Translations under genes and position numbers: made by a program
The notes under the pieces: generated by a model
Told to the model about the DNA's origin: nothing
Database searches by the model: none
What the model saw: the letters and a program-made list of their open reading frames with translations, nothing else
From: Thalassoglobus sp. JC818
Lineage (GTDB): Bacteria; Planctomycetota; Planctomycetia; Planctomycetales; Planctomycetaceae
Assembly: GCF_040717535.1 (NCBI RefSeq)
Contig: NZ_JBFEFI010000007.1
Location: forward strand, 310,001-374,000
Direction of reading: 5' to 3'
Length of the DNA: 64,000 nucleotides
In this document: piece after piece, positions 17,844 to 27,087 of the stretch
Layout: every line of letters begins with the position of its first letter
How positions within the stretch are numbered: the stretch's first letter is position 1

Positions 17844-20273
17844 ATGAGTCAGGCAATCGAAAAGAGTCAGGCAGGTCCTCTCAGTGCTGATGAACTGCGA
17901 CGGATGAACGCGTACTGGCGAGCGCTGAACTATCTGTCTGTCGGTCAGATTTACCTTCTCGACAATCCTCTTCTCAAGGAACCGCTGAAACGTGAGCACA
18001 CGAAACCGAGGCTTCTGGGACACTGGGGGACATCGCCGGGGTTAAATATGTTGTGCGTTCATCTCAACCGTGTGATTAAGCGAGATGACCTCAACATGAT
18101 CTACGTCATCGGTCCGGGGCACGGTGGGCCATCGCTTGTTGCTCATGCATATCTGGAGGGAACCTACAGCGAGCGATATCCAAACATCACACAAGATGCT
18201 GCCGGAATGCAGAAGCTGTTCAAACAGTTCAGCTTTCCGGGCGGAATTCCGAGTCACGTCGCGCCCGAGACGCCGGGCAGCATTCACGAAGGGGGCGAAC
18301 TGGGATACGCACTCAGCCATGCCTACGGCGCAGCTTTCGACAATCCCGATCTCATTGTCGCTTGCGTCGTCGGGGACGGGGAAGCAGAAACTGGCCCACT
18401 TGCAACTGGATGGCATGGCAACAAATTCCTCAATCCTGCTCGTGACGGCTGCGTTCTGCCAATCTTGCATCTGAACGGGTACAAGATTGCCAACCCATGC
18501 TTCCTTGCGAGAATTCCAAAGGATGAGTTGCAGAAATACTTTGAAGGCATGGGATACGAACCGCACTTCGTCGAGGGTCACGATCCTGCTTCTGTGCATC
18601 AGCAACTTGCTGAAACGCTCGATGCAGTCACAGAGAAGATCCAAAACATCTGGAGCGATGCTCGCTCGACGGGAAACGTCACTCGCCCCAAATGGCCGAT
18701 GATTGTGTTCCGCACTCCTAAAGGCTGGACGTGCCCGCCCGAAATTGATGGAAAGAAGTGCGAAGACTATTGGCGCAGCCATCAGGTCCCAATGGGGGAT
18801 CTAAACAATGAGAATCACATCCAGATTCTCGAAACGTGGATGAAGAGTTACGGCCCTGAGGAACTCTTCGACGAAAACGGAAGACTCATTCCAGAATTAG
18901 CCTCGCTCGCCCCGGGAGGGCACCGACGAATGAGTGACAATCCTCATTCAAACGGCGGGCTTCTCATGCGAGATCTCAGACTGCCGGATTTCCGAGACTA
19001 CGAAGTTGAGGTCAAAAGCCCAGGCGAAACGATTGCAGAGTCAGCCCGTTGCATGGGGGGATATCTACGCGACGTCATGAAGCTCAACCTCGACAGCAAG
19101 AATTTTCGAATCTTCAGCCCTGACGAAAACAATTCTAATCGCTGGCAGGATGTACTGGACGTTACCGATCGCTGCTACATGGCCCAGATCTATCCGGAAG
19201 ACGATCACCTTTCGCCGGATGGGCGTGTGATGGAGGTTCTCAGCGAGCATCAGTGCCAGGGGTGGTTGGAAGGCTATCTTCTCACCGGTCGGCACGGATT
19301 CTTCTCGTGCTATGAAGCGTTCATCCACATTATTGACTCGATGTTCAATCAACATGCGAAGTGGTTAAAGACATGCAATCACATTCCATGGAGACGACCG
19401 ATCGCTTCGCTCAATTACTTTCTGAGCTCCCATGTCTGGCGACAGGATCACAACGGCTTAAGTCATCAGGATCCGGGATTTATTGACCACGTTGTCAATA
19501 AGAAAGCAGAAATCATTCGCGTTTATCTGCCCCCAGACGCGAACTGTCTTCTGTCTGTGACAGAGCATTGCCTGCGCAGCCGCAACTACGTCAATGTTGT
19601 CATCGCTGGGAAACAGCCAGCTCCGCAGTGGTTGACGATGGATCAGGCAATCAAGCACTGTACTGCCGGGCTGGGGATTTGGGAGTGGGCGAGCAATGAT
19701 ATGGGGTGCGAACCGGATGTCGTGATGGCGTGTTGCGGCGATGTTCCGACGCTCGAAACACTCGCAGCGGTTGAACTTCTTCGAACGCATCTTCCCGAGT
19801 TAAAAGTCCGTGTCATCAACGTCGTCAACCTGATGAAACTTCAACCTCAAAGTGAACATCCCCACGGGTTGTCTGACCACGACTTCGATGCTTTGTTTAC
19901 CAAAGACAAGCCGATCATTTTTGCGTTCCACGGTTATCCATCGCTGATTCATCGCCTGACGTACAGACGGTCGAACCACAAAAACCTTCACGTGCGAGGG
20001 TATAAGGAAGAGGGAACGACGACTACGCCATTCGATATGGTCGTCATGAATGATCTCGATCGGTTCCATCTCTGTGAGGATGTCATTGATCGACTTCCGC
20101 AACTCGGTTCGCGTGCTGCGTACTTCAAACAAAAACTCCACGAAAAACTGATTGACCACAAAGAGTATATCGCCAAGCACGGTGACGACATGCCCGAAGT
20201 CGCCGGATGGGGATGGGGCCGCAATCACAAACCAGCGGACGCGACAACCTCCACAGAAGGAGATAATGTCTAG
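17844..20273 (+). CDS. xfp: Xylulose-5-phosphate/fructose-6-phosphate phosphoketolase
   Basis: 809 residues, the usual length. It is a thiamine-diphosphate enzyme splitting xylulose 5-P (or fructose 6-P) with phosphate to acetyl phosphate and an aldose phosphate. Visible family text: [41 protein letters not shown], the ThDP/Mg motif [22 protein letters not shown] and [15 protein letters not shown] precedes the start. It heads an operon with a LOG-family gene, glgX and ackA, so the acetyl phosphate can be turned into ATP by the last enzyme of the cluster. Confidence 0.96.
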   Translation: MSQAIEKSQAGPLSADELRRMNAYWRALNYLSVGQIYLLDNPLLKEPLKREHTKPRLLGHWGTSPGLNMLCVHLNRVIKRDDLNMIYVIGPGHGGPSLVAHAYLEGTYSERYPNITQDAAGMQKLFKQFSFPGGIPSHVAPETPGSIHEGGELGYALSHAYGAAFDNPDLIVACVVGDGEAETGPLATGWHGNKFLNPARDGCVLPILHLNGYKIANPCFLARIPKDELQKYFEGMGYEPHFVEGHDPASVHQQLAETLDAVTEKIQNIWSDARSTGNVTRPKWPMIVFRTPKGWTCPPEIDGKKCEDYWRSHQVPMGDLNNENHIQILETWMKSYGPEELFDENGRLIPELASLAPGGHRRMSDNPHSNGGLLMRDLRLPDFRDYEVEVKSPGETIAESARCMGGYLRDVMKLNLDSKNFRIFSPDENNSNRWQDVLDVTDRCYMAQIYPEDDHLSPDGRVMEVLSEHQCQGWLEGYLLTGRHGFFSCYEAFIHIIDSMFNQHAKWLKTCNHIPWRRPIASLNYFLSSHVWRQDHNGLSHQDPGFIDHVVNKKAEIIRVYLPPDANCLLSVTEHCLRSRNYVNVVIAGKQPAPQWLTMDQAIKHCTAGLGIWEWASNDMGCEPDVVMACCGDVPTLETLAAVELLRTHLPELKVRVINVVNLMKLQPQSEHPHGLSDHDFDALFTKDKPIIFAFHGYPSLIHRLTYRRSNHKNLHVRGYKEEGTTTTPFDMVVMNDLDRFHLCEDVIDRLPQLGSRAAYFKQKLHEKLIDHKEYIAKHGDDMPEVAGWGWGRNHKPADATTSTEGDNV

Positions 20274-20312
20274 CTGATACCGATGAATTCAGAACAGAAC
20301 TCGAGGTGAAGA

Positions 20313-21092
20313 ATGGCTCAGGACGAAACGTCTTCTCAACCCAATCGACAGGCCGCTGTAAGCCTGGCGAACGAAGGGCAAGTTCGAGATGTACTTGCTG
20401 AATCGATTCTTGGATTATGGGATGTTGTCAACAACCTCACTCGGCTGAAGCCGTCACGGCGAGAACGGTTCCGCGTTACCCTTTTCGGATCGGCTCGAAT
20501 TGCTCCCGGAACGTTTGCCTACGAGGAGACGAAACGCTGTGCTGAGCAGCTTGCGAAACTCGGGTGCGACATTATCACAGGCGGCGGGCCCGGGCTGATG
20601 CAGGCAGCCAATGAAGGAGCAGCGATTGATCCGGATCGAAGTCAATCGATCGGAATCCGCGTCGACTTGCCATTCGAGCAGGAAGTCAACTCGTTTGTCG
20701 GACAGGCATTTGAGCACCGCACGTTTTTCACTCGTCTGCAACAGTTCGTGATCCAGTCAGATGCTTTCGTCGTGGCTCCCGGCGGGATCGGCACTGTTCT
20801 CGAAACTCTCATGGTGTGGCAACTGCTTCAGGTTCAGCATCTCGTCGGCACACCTCTCATTCTGGTTGGGGAAATGTGGCCGGGACTCGTGGACTGGGCT
20901 CGGTCATCAATGACCACAGCTGATCCGCCGCTTGCGAGTGAAGAGGATATGAGTATCCCTCGCTGTGTGAAAAACGCAGATGAAGCGATTGAAATTCTCA
21001 AGGAATACCATTCTCAATGGGCAAACGAATTTGGCTCGGAATCAAATTCTGAGACAGATGTTAGTAGGTCTTCATCAGGAACCGAGATGTGA
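20313..21092 (+). CDS. LOG-family (TIGR00730-type) nucleotide-binding protein
   Basis: 259 residues. Family motifs are VTLFGSARI near 55, TGGGPGLMQAANEGA near 92 and APGGIGTVLETLMVWQL near 150; the PGGxGTxxE loop is the active site of LOG-type phosphoribohydrolases that cleave the base from nucleoside 5'-monophosphates. Related proteins are annotated as Rossmann-fold nucleotide-binding or lysine decarboxylase-like (a misnomer). It is translated with glgX through a stop/GTG overlap. Its role in a phosphoketolase operon is unexplained; it might recycle AMP or act in regulation. Confidence 0.85.
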   Translation: MAQDETSSQPNRQAAVSLANEGQVRDVLAESILGLWDVVNNLTRLKPSRRERFRVTLFGSARIAPGTFAYEETKRCAEQLAKLGCDIITGGGPGLMQAANEGAAIDPDRSQSIGIRVDLPFEQEVNSFVGQAFEHRTFFTRLQQFVIQSDAFVVAPGGIGTVLETLMVWQLLQVQHLVGTPLILVGEMWPGLVDWARSSMTTADPPLASEEDMSIPRCVKNADEAIEILKEYHSQWANEFGSESNSETDVSRSSSGTEM

Positions 21093-23152
21093 ACCAAGAC
21101 ACCAAGACTGGCAATGCTTCTCCGCTCGGTGCTCACGTCCGTGACGGCGGTGTGAATTTCAGTCTCTATTCACGTCATGCGACGCGGGTCGAGTTGTTGT
21201 TTTTCGAACACGATGATGATTCAGCTCCTTCTCGTGTCGTTGAACTGCACCCGGTCGACAATCGCACTTACCACTACTGGCATGTGTTCGTCGCCGGTGT
21301 TCATGCCGGTCAAATGTATGGCTATCGCATTCACGGACCATATGAACCGGAGATTGGACTTCGCTTTGACCCAACCAAGCTGCTTCTCGATCCGTACGGG
21401 AAGTGTGTCGCCTTTCCTAAGAACTATTCGCGGCACCTGGCCGAATCGCATGGAGAGAATTTGGAGTCGGCACTCAAGAGCGTAGTGGTCGATCCCGACT
21501 TGTACGATTGGGAAGGAGATCAACCGCTCCGACACTCAGCGACTCAGACAATCATCTACGAATTACATGTGAAGGGCTTCACGAGCAACCCAAACTCGGA
21601 AGTCGATGAATCTCGCCGCGGGACGTATCTCGGCCTCATCGAAAAGATCCCCTATCTGCAAGCTTTAGGAATCACAGCGGTCGAACTGTTGCCAGTCTTC
21701 CAGTTTGACCCGCAGGATGCTCCTCCCGGAAAGTCCAACTACTGGGGATATGCCCCCATTTCATTCTTTGCTCCGCATCACTCGTACAGGTCCCGCCAGT
21801 CGCCTCTCGCTGCGGTTGATGAATTCCGAGATATGGTGAAGGCGTTTCATCAAGCCGGTATCGAGGTCGTTCTTGATGTCGTCTTTAACCATACAGCGGA
21901 AGGGAATGAGCACGGGCCCACACTCTGCTTTCGCGGGATCGACAATCCCGTCTATTACATGCTCGATGCGGGGGAGCATTACGCAAATTACACCGGGTGC
22001 GGGAATACTTTAAACGCCAATAATTCTGTTGTCAGGCGAATGATCGTCGACAGCTTGAAGTATTGGGTGAAAGAAATGCACGTCGACGGATTTCGTTTCG
22101 ATCTGGCATCGATTTTATCGAGAGACTCAGACGGAACCTTAATGCCCAGCCCGCCAGTGCTCTGGGACATCGAATCCGATCCAGATTTGGCGGGGACAAA
22201 GTTGCTCGCCGAAGCGTGGGATGCAGCAGGGCTGTATCAAGTCGGAAGCTTTGTTGGTGACTACTGGTGTGAATGGAACGGAAAGTTTCGCGATGACGTT
22301 CGCGATTTCTTTCGAGGACAACCGGGTGCTGTTCGCAGAATCTCTGATCGCATTGTTGGAAGCCCGCAGATTTACGCTTACAAGGGTAGGGAAGTCGAAC
22401 AGAGTGTGAACTTTGTCACTTGCCACGACGGATTTACGCTGAACGATCTCGTTTCTTACAACAATAAACACAACGAGTTAAACGGAGAGAATAACCAAGA
22501 CGGATCAAATGATAACCGCAGTTGGAATTGTGGAGTCGAAGGACCCACCGACGATCCGGATATCGAGTCGCTAAGAAACCGTCAGGTGAAGAACTTTCAT
22601 GTGATCACGCTGTTAGCATTGGGGATGCCGATGCTGACGATGGGAGACGAAGTCCGTCGCACTCAACATGGCAACAATAACGCCTACTGCCAGGACAACG
22701 AGCTCAGCTGGTTCGACTGGGATGATGTCCATCGGCACGAGGACATTTATCGGTTCGTGAGTCTGTTGTGTCGTCGCCGAGTTCAGCGAATGACTCAACA
22801 CAAAGGAAATCGCGTCAGCTTGATTCAATTGCTTTCAGATGTTCATTGGGCCTGGCACGGCGTAAAAGTCGATCAGCCCGATTGGGGTTTTGACTCCCAC
22901 TGTATCGCACTTCAGGGACACCTTCTCCCGGACGGACTTTCATTTCATTTAATATTAAATGGATTCTGGGAGCCGAGGACGTTTGAGCTGCCTCCGCTGA
23001 AAGGGGATCGCTGGAACCGGTGGATCGACACAGCTCTCGAGACGCCCAACGACATCGTCCCGTGGGAGTCGGCCGTACCTGTCATGGACGATCACTATCG
23101 TCTCGAATCACGTTCGGTCGTCCTGCTCACTTCAGAGGGAATCCCAGCATGA
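21089..23152 (+). CDS. glgX: Glycogen debranching enzyme (isoamylase-type, GH13)
   Basis: 687 residues from GTG 21089, which overlaps the previous stop codon. It hydrolyses alpha-1,6 branches in glycogen limit dextrin. An N-terminal CBM48-like domain (PLGAHVRDGGVNFSLYSRHA) precedes the TIM barrel with YWGYAPISFFAPH, VVLDVVFNHTAEGNE, nucleophile D338 in FRFDLAS, acid/base E375 in LLAEAWD and D447 in TCHDGFT. Length and motifs match GlgX/TreX. Its place between phosphoketolase and acetate kinase suggests that stored glycogen is a feed for this pathway. Confidence 0.94.
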   Translation: MNQDTKTGNASPLGAHVRDGGVNFSLYSRHATRVELLFFEHDDDSAPSRVVELHPVDNRTYHYWHVFVAGVHAGQMYGYRIHGPYEPEIGLRFDPTKLLLDPYGKCVAFPKNYSRHLAESHGENLESALKSVVVDPDLYDWEGDQPLRHSATQTIIYELHVKGFTSNPNSEVDESRRGTYLGLIEKIPYLQALGITAVELLPVFQFDPQDAPPGKSNYWGYAPISFFAPHHSYRSRQSPLAAVDEFRDMVKAFHQAGIEVVLDVVFNHTAEGNEHGPTLCFRGIDNPVYYMLDAGEHYANYTGCGNTLNANNSVVRRMIVDSLKYWVKEMHVDGFRFDLASILSRDSDGTLMPSPPVLWDIESDPDLAGTKLLAEAWDAAGLYQVGSFVGDYWCEWNGKFRDDVRDFFRGQPGAVRRISDRIVGSPQIYAYKGREVEQSVNFVTCHDGFTLNDLVSYNNKHNELNGENNQDGSNDNRSWNCGVEGPTDDPDIESLRNRQVKNFHVITLLALGMPMLTMGDEVRRTQHGNNNAYCQDNELSWFDWDDVHRHEDIYRFVSLLCRRRVQRMTQHKGNRVSLIQLLSDVHWAWHGVKVDQPDWGFDSHCIALQGHLLPDGLSFHLILNGFWEPRTFELPPLKGDRWNRWIDTALETPNDIVPWESAVPVMDDHYRLESRSVVLLTSEGIPA

Positions 23153-24339
23153 ATGTCTTGCTGTTGAATGCTGGCTCAAGCAGTTTAAAGGCGAGCATTC
23201 TCGACTCCGACGACGAAACAATTCTCGCAAACTCCCATTGTGATCGAGTAGAAGGTGGTGCTCGCTACGAGTTCCACGACGATCAAGGTCAAACGACGCT
23301 CCATAAAAGCGACCAGTTCAGCTTCTCCGCAGCTGTCAAGCAGTTTCTGAATGACTGGCAGAGCTCTCTCGCTGGTCGTGGCGTAGCGGAAAACTCAATC
23401 TCTGCGGTCGGACACAGGTTTGTCCACGGGGGAGAATTCACAACTTCAACAATCATCACTGAAGAAGTCCAAACCCGGCTTGATGAACTTTCTGCTCTCG
23501 CTCCACTTCACAATCCCGCCAGCCTCGAAACGTTTATCGAAGCGAAAGAACTGCTCCCGAACGTCCCACATATCGCAGTATTCGATACAGCTTTTCACGC
23601 GACACTCCCCCCCGAGGCTTACACTTATCCTGTTCCCGATGAGTGGACGAATCAGTGGGGCGTGCGTCGCTATGGGTTTCACGGATTGAGCCACGCTTAT
23701 TGTGCTCACCGAGCCGCGGAGATGCTTAAACGCCCAATCGAAAACTTGCGAATTGTGATTTGTCATCTCGGCCACGGGTGCTCAGCCACCGCCATCCGGC
23801 ACGGAAGATCGATCGACACCACCATGGGCTTCACGCCGCTGGAAGGTTTGATGATGGCCACACGCAGCGGAACCGTCGATCCCGGATTGCTGCTGCATCT
23901 TCAAAGGCAATTCCAATTGTCGCCAGCCACGCTCGAAGAAATCCTCAACCGTCAGTCGGGGTTGCTTGGAGTTTCCGGTGTCTCCAGCGACATGCGGAAA
24001 GTCCTCGAAGCTTCCCAATCAGGACACGAGAAGTCCCAACTGGCTGTGAAGATTTTCGTCCAGCGAGTCTGTAAAGCGGTCGGCCAACTTTACGTCGCGT
24101 TGAACGGGTTGGACATTCTCGTCTTCACAGCCGGAATTGGAGAACACTCCGCAGAAATTCGATCCCAAATCGCCAGCGGTCTCGACTGTCTCGGCGTGAA
24201 AATCGACGAGACCACAAACGCTGCATGTACTCCCGATTCCGATATCTCAGAATCCTCAACAATCAAGACGCTAGTCATCCAAACACGAGAAGACCTCTCC
24301 CTGCTCCGCGAAGTCGCAATGACTCTCGCTGAAGCTTGA
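23149..24339 (+). CDS. ackA: Acetate kinase
   Basis: 396 residues from ATG 23149, overlapping the glgX stop (ATGA) with GAGGGA upstream; a longer open frame from 23020 is not used. It makes ATP and acetate from acetyl phosphate. Seen: NAGSSSLK at 7-14, GHRFVHGG, DTAFHATLP, RRYGFHGLSH, TRSGTVDPG, FTAGIGEHS and the C-terminal TREDLSLLRE with the magnesium-binding Glu. The ATP-site motif HLGNG reads HLGHG here (codons at 23764-23778 region), an unusual substitution. Confidence 0.94.
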   Translation: MNVLLLNAGSSSLKASILDSDDETILANSHCDRVEGGARYEFHDDQGQTTLHKSDQFSFSAAVKQFLNDWQSSLAGRGVAENSISAVGHRFVHGGEFTTSTIITEEVQTRLDELSALAPLHNPASLETFIEAKELLPNVPHIAVFDTAFHATLPPEAYTYPVPDEWTNQWGVRRYGFHGLSHAYCAHRAAEMLKRPIENLRIVICHLGHGCSATAIRHGRSIDTTMGFTPLEGLMMATRSGTVDPGLLLHLQRQFQLSPATLEEILNRQSGLLGVSGVSSDMRKVLEASQSGHEKSQLAVKIFVQRVCKAVGQLYVALNGLDILVFTAGIGEHSAEIRSQIASGLDCLGVKIDETTNAACTPDSDISESSTIKTLVIQTREDLSLLREVAMTLAEA

Positions 24340-24449
24340 GAGTGTTTGTGATTTTGCTTTTGGGGATTCGAAACTGTAAAGAATGTGGCCACTCTAAGCA
24401 CTGCGAAACGCGTCGCACCTCAATACGATATCAACCGAAAGGGCAAGTT

Positions 24450-24785
24450 ATGCCTTCGATGTACTACTCGGAAGCACATTACGACAGCGGAAACAACCGA
24501 CTATTCATTGGCGTTCGAAAGTCACAACCGCCAGGAATCGGCGGAATCCTTGAACTTACGCTCCTCGAAACCATGGAGACGGGCAGTGACGAAGTTAGAA
24601 TTTCGCAAAGTTTCTTTGGAAGTAATCGATACGATCTTGAAGGGATGAAGGCGGAAGCGCTGAGGTGGGTGAAAGAAGACAACAGTCTTCCATCTACATT
24701 CCGAAGCGAACTCACTCGGTTGATAGAAACGGTAGTTCGAGAAACGCCTTACGATGAACTTTGGAGAGACCGCGACGAAGATTGA
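24450..24785 (+). CDS. Hypothetical small protein upstream of HEPN gene
   Basis: 111 residues from ATG 24450, with AAAGGG eight bases upstream; an upstream in-frame start at 24336 would overlap ackA. The sequence (MYYSEAHYDSGNNRLFIGV, later LWRDRDED) is acidic at its end and matches no family I recognise. It is followed 52 bases later by a HEPN-domain gene in the same direction; they could be a toxin-antitoxin-like or defence pair. The stretch is visibly more AT-rich than the flanking operon, suggesting transfer. Confidence 0.6.
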   Translation: MPSMYYSEAHYDSGNNRLFIGVRKSQPPGIGGILELTLLETMETGSDEVRISQSFFGSNRYDLEGMKAEALRWVKEDNSLPSTFRSELTRLIETVVRETPYDELWRDRDED

Positions 24786-24837
24786 GAATTACTCACATAT
24801 TGAAGTATCAAATTGCCGAAGTCATGAGGTCGCTTGA

Positions 24838-25542
24838 ATGACTGATCGAATTGCAAAACGTTTCGCAGAGCTTGAAGAGATGGCGAACAGAGTTGCAGAA
24901 ACGAAGACTAAACAGAATGTAGTTCATCCTTCGAGGGTTCAAAACATGTTTGAACCTACTCGTTACTCACAGACAACTTGTGATGTCGTCAGATTCGACT
25001 TACTTACGACTTGGATTACGTCTGTACAAGCACTTCTTGAGAGGGTGTTTGGTAGGGAGTCAACAACTTTTGAACGATTCAAACTTGAATCCGAACAGGA
25101 TTACGCAAGCCAACATGACTGGTTTGATGTGTTATTTTCTATCTTTCTATCCGCAAAGGATCAGTACACTGGTGGTCATCTCTTTAACATTCGAAGTCTC
25201 GTTCATGCGGACGTGTTCGGTGACGAACTAGAACAAGCTGACCATTTCCTGGATTCTGGATACAAGGTACCAGCAGCCGTAATTGCGGGCACGGTTTTGG
25301 AGTCAACTTTGCGCGAACTCTGCTCCCAGCACAATCAGATGGAACCGGTGCCGAAAAAGCTGGATGCGATGAATTCCGAACTTGCCAAACTGGGCGTCTA
25401 TAACAAGATGCGAGCTGATCAGGTCCGAGCTTGGGCAAAAGTTCGCAATTCGGCGGCTCACGGACTTCCAGATGATTTCGAGGAGAATGACGTGAAGAGA
25501 ATGATTGAAGGAATTCGTGACTTTATCGCAAGCGTAATGTGA
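24838..25542 (+). CDS. HEPN-domain protein (possible RNase/defence effector)
   Basis: 234 residues. The C-terminal half (about 140-234) has SGYKVPAAVIAGTVLESTLRE followed by a helix and R203-N-S-A-A-H208, the R-x4-6-H signature of HEPN domains, many of which are metal-independent RNases in toxin-antitoxin and abortive infection systems. The N-terminal part is helical and unrecognised. It sits directly beside the integration site of a mobile element. Function as a nuclease is inference; non-nucleolytic HEPN-like proteins (e.g. abi-C-terminus-like) also carry this motif. Confidence 0.7.
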   Translation: MTDRIAKRFAELEEMANRVAETKTKQNVVHPSRVQNMFEPTRYSQTTCDVVRFDLLTTWITSVQALLERVFGRESTTFERFKLESEQDYASQHDWFDVLFSIFLSAKDQYTGGHLFNIRSLVHADVFGDELEQADHFLDSGYKVPAAVIAGTVLESTLRELCSQHNQMEPVPKKLDAMNSELAKLGVYNKMRADQVRAWAKVRNSAAHGLPDDFEENDVKRMIEGIRDFIASVM

Positions 25543-25592
25543 CAACTGAAAACGCAACTTAGGCTGTCTCTTGGCACTTTCATGATGACTTA

Positions 25593-25622
25593 GGTGATTG
25601 CCCCAACTGAAATGCAATCACC
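25593..25622. terminator. Inverted repeat left of the mobile element
   Basis: GGTGATTGC (25593-25601) pairs perfectly with GCAATCACC (25614-25622) around a 12-base loop, 50 bases after the HEPN gene. No T-run follows, so it may be a terminator or another structured element on the chromosomal side of the attachment site. Confidence 0.45.
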
Positions 25623-25726
25623 ACCCTCGGGCAGCAAATCGCCGCATGGGGTTTTATTTTGCGCGGGGTTTCGTCAGAGGCTTGAAGGTTCTTCTCCTTG
25701 CGTGAAGCATTGAGCAACCTCTGCGC

Positions 25727-25751
25727 ACAAAAAATCCCGGAAACAGAGAGT
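25727..25751 (+). repeat. attL core, 25-bp direct repeat
   Basis: The repeat contains the core AAATCCCGGAAACAGAGAGT and is identical to 36197-36221; the bases beyond differ on both sides. It is not inside a recognisable tRNA gene. On the chromosomal side the DNA is intergenic. Confidence 0.85.
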
Positions 25752-25762
25752 TAGCCGATATC

Positions 25763-25900
25763 GTAGCGCAATGGGTTTGACGAAGTTTGATCAAGTGCGA
25801 CATTTATGCCGATTCGGTGCTTTATCCCGAAAACTGTGTTTGCTATAATTCCCCCAAATTTGACGCATTTTGACGCCAAGTGTAGCGCAAACGTAGCGCG
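25763..25900 (+). promoter_or_regulatory. Arm-type integrase sites, left
   Basis: GTAGCGCA occurs at 25763-25770 and 25882-25889, with GTAGCGCG at 25893-25900. The last two are 11 bp apart, one helical turn. The same paired motif with the same spacing is found near the right end (36135-36153), as expected for accessory arm sites of a tyrosine integrase. TTTGACGC also repeats at 25859 and 25869. Confidence 0.6.
25821..25849 (+). promoter_or_regulatory. Extended -10 promoter before integrase
   Basis: TGCTATAAT (25841-25849) is a perfect TATAAT with the TGn extension; 17 bases upstream is a weak -35 TTTATC (25821-25826). Transcription would begin about 60 bases before the integrase ATG and run through arm sites, so integrase bound there could repress itself. 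Confidence 0.6.
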
Positions 25901-25920
25901 GAGGAGGGAATCGGAAGGGA

Positions 25921-27087
25921 ATGGGAAAGCGGGTTCACTTAACCAACGCAACGGTTTCTAAGCTTCCGTTGCCGGATGAACGGGCCGAATTCATCCACGA
26001 TTCAAAGCTGACTGGTTTTGCTGTTTCAGTCTCGAAAACTGGTCGCAAGGTCTTCTACTACTACGGGCGGGTCAATGGTCAGCCGAAGCGGTTGAAGATT
26101 GGTACGTTCCCGGACATCAACGCAACCGACGCGAGGGCGTGTTGTCGGTCGATCGTCGGCGACATCGCCAAAGGCAAGGACGTTTCCGGAAACCGCCGAG
26201 CCGGGCGGCGGACGCTGGGCGAATTGTTCGACCTGTATTTGACGGTTCACGCGAAACCGAATAAGCGAACTTGGGAAAGCGACGTTCGTGACTTCAACCG
26301 ATTCTGCAAACACTGGAAGAACAAACCACTTATTGAAATTCGGCGGGGGCTGATTTCTGATCTGATTGCGGACATCCAAGGCCGGAAAGGGGCTTCCCCA
26401 GCTCATAAGGTCCGGGCATTGTTGAGCAAGATGTTCAACATCGCACTCAAGCATGAATGGTGCGAATACAACCCCGTGACGGGAACCGATCGGCCAAAGA
26501 TTGCGAGCCGAGACCGCTACTTGCGACCGGAAGAAATGAAAGCGTTCTTCGATGCGGTCGATGGGCTGCAACGGGAAACAACGCGAGACTTCATCAAGCT
26601 GGCAGTCTTCACAGGGGCCAGACGCTCCAATCTCTGCACAATGTGCTGGGAGGAACTCGACTTGAACCGTGGGGTTTGGACGATCCCGCGAGAGAAGTTC
26701 AAGGGAAAGCGAGTGCATGTTGTCCCGTTGATCCCGCAAGCACTTGAGATTCTTCGCAGAAGGCAACAGGAAGCGACTGCGGGCGTTCCGTGGGTGTTTC
26801 CAGGCGGCGGCAAGACTGGACACATCATCGATCCAAAAGAGGCAATGAAGCGAGTGAAAGAGCAGGCAGGAATCGAGAACCTACGGTTTCACGATCTACG
26901 GCGAACGCTGGGTGCTTGGCAGAACAACGCTGGCACTCCGACACGAATCATTCAAAACACGCTGGGCCACGCCGACATCGGCACGACAGCGAAAGCCTAC
27001 ACACCAACGGAAATCGATCCAGTCCGAAACTCGATGCAAGCGGCGGTTGAAATGATGCTCAACAGTGGGGAAGGGGGTGCGGAATGA
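25921..27087 (+). CDS. Tyrosine recombinase / phage integrase
   Basis: 388 residues. It integrates and excises the element. The N-terminal part (DERAEFIHDSKLTGFAV, FYYYGRVNGQPKRLKIG) is the DUF4102-like arm-binding domain, a SAM-like core-binding domain follows, and the catalytic domain shows R234 (FTGARRSN), H324-x-x-R327 (FHDLRRT), H350 (LGHADIGTT) and nucleophile Tyr360 (AKAYT). All catalytic residues are present, so it should be active. GGAGGAGGG lies upstream. It ends with an ATGA overlap to the next gene. The class is the one used by P4-like satellites and many islands. Confidence 0.95.
   Translation: MGKRVHLTNATVSKLPLPDERAEFIHDSKLTGFAVSVSKTGRKVFYYYGRVNGQPKRLKIGTFPDINATDARACCRSIVGDIAKGKDVSGNRRAGRRTLGELFDLYLTVHAKPNKRTWESDVRDFNRFCKHWKNKPLIEIRRGLISDLIADIQGRKGASPAHKVRALLSKMFNIALKHEWCEYNPVTGTDRPKIASRDRYLRPEEMKAFFDAVDGLQRETTRDFIKLAVFTGARRSNLCTMCWEELDLNRGVWTIPREKFKGKRVHVVPLIPQALEILRRRQQEATAGVPWVFPGGGKTGHIIDPKEAMKRVKEQAGIENLRFHDLRRTLGAWQNNAGTPTRIIQNTLGHADIGTTAKAYTPTEIDPVRNSMQAAVEMMLNSGEGGAE

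Noticed and set aside
18042-18782. 246-residue open frame on the minus strand
   Set aside because: Antisense to phosphoketolase, whose family motifs run through the same DNA.
26026-26823. 265-residue open frame on the minus strand
   Set aside because: Antisense to the integrase with all catalytic residues in place on the plus strand.
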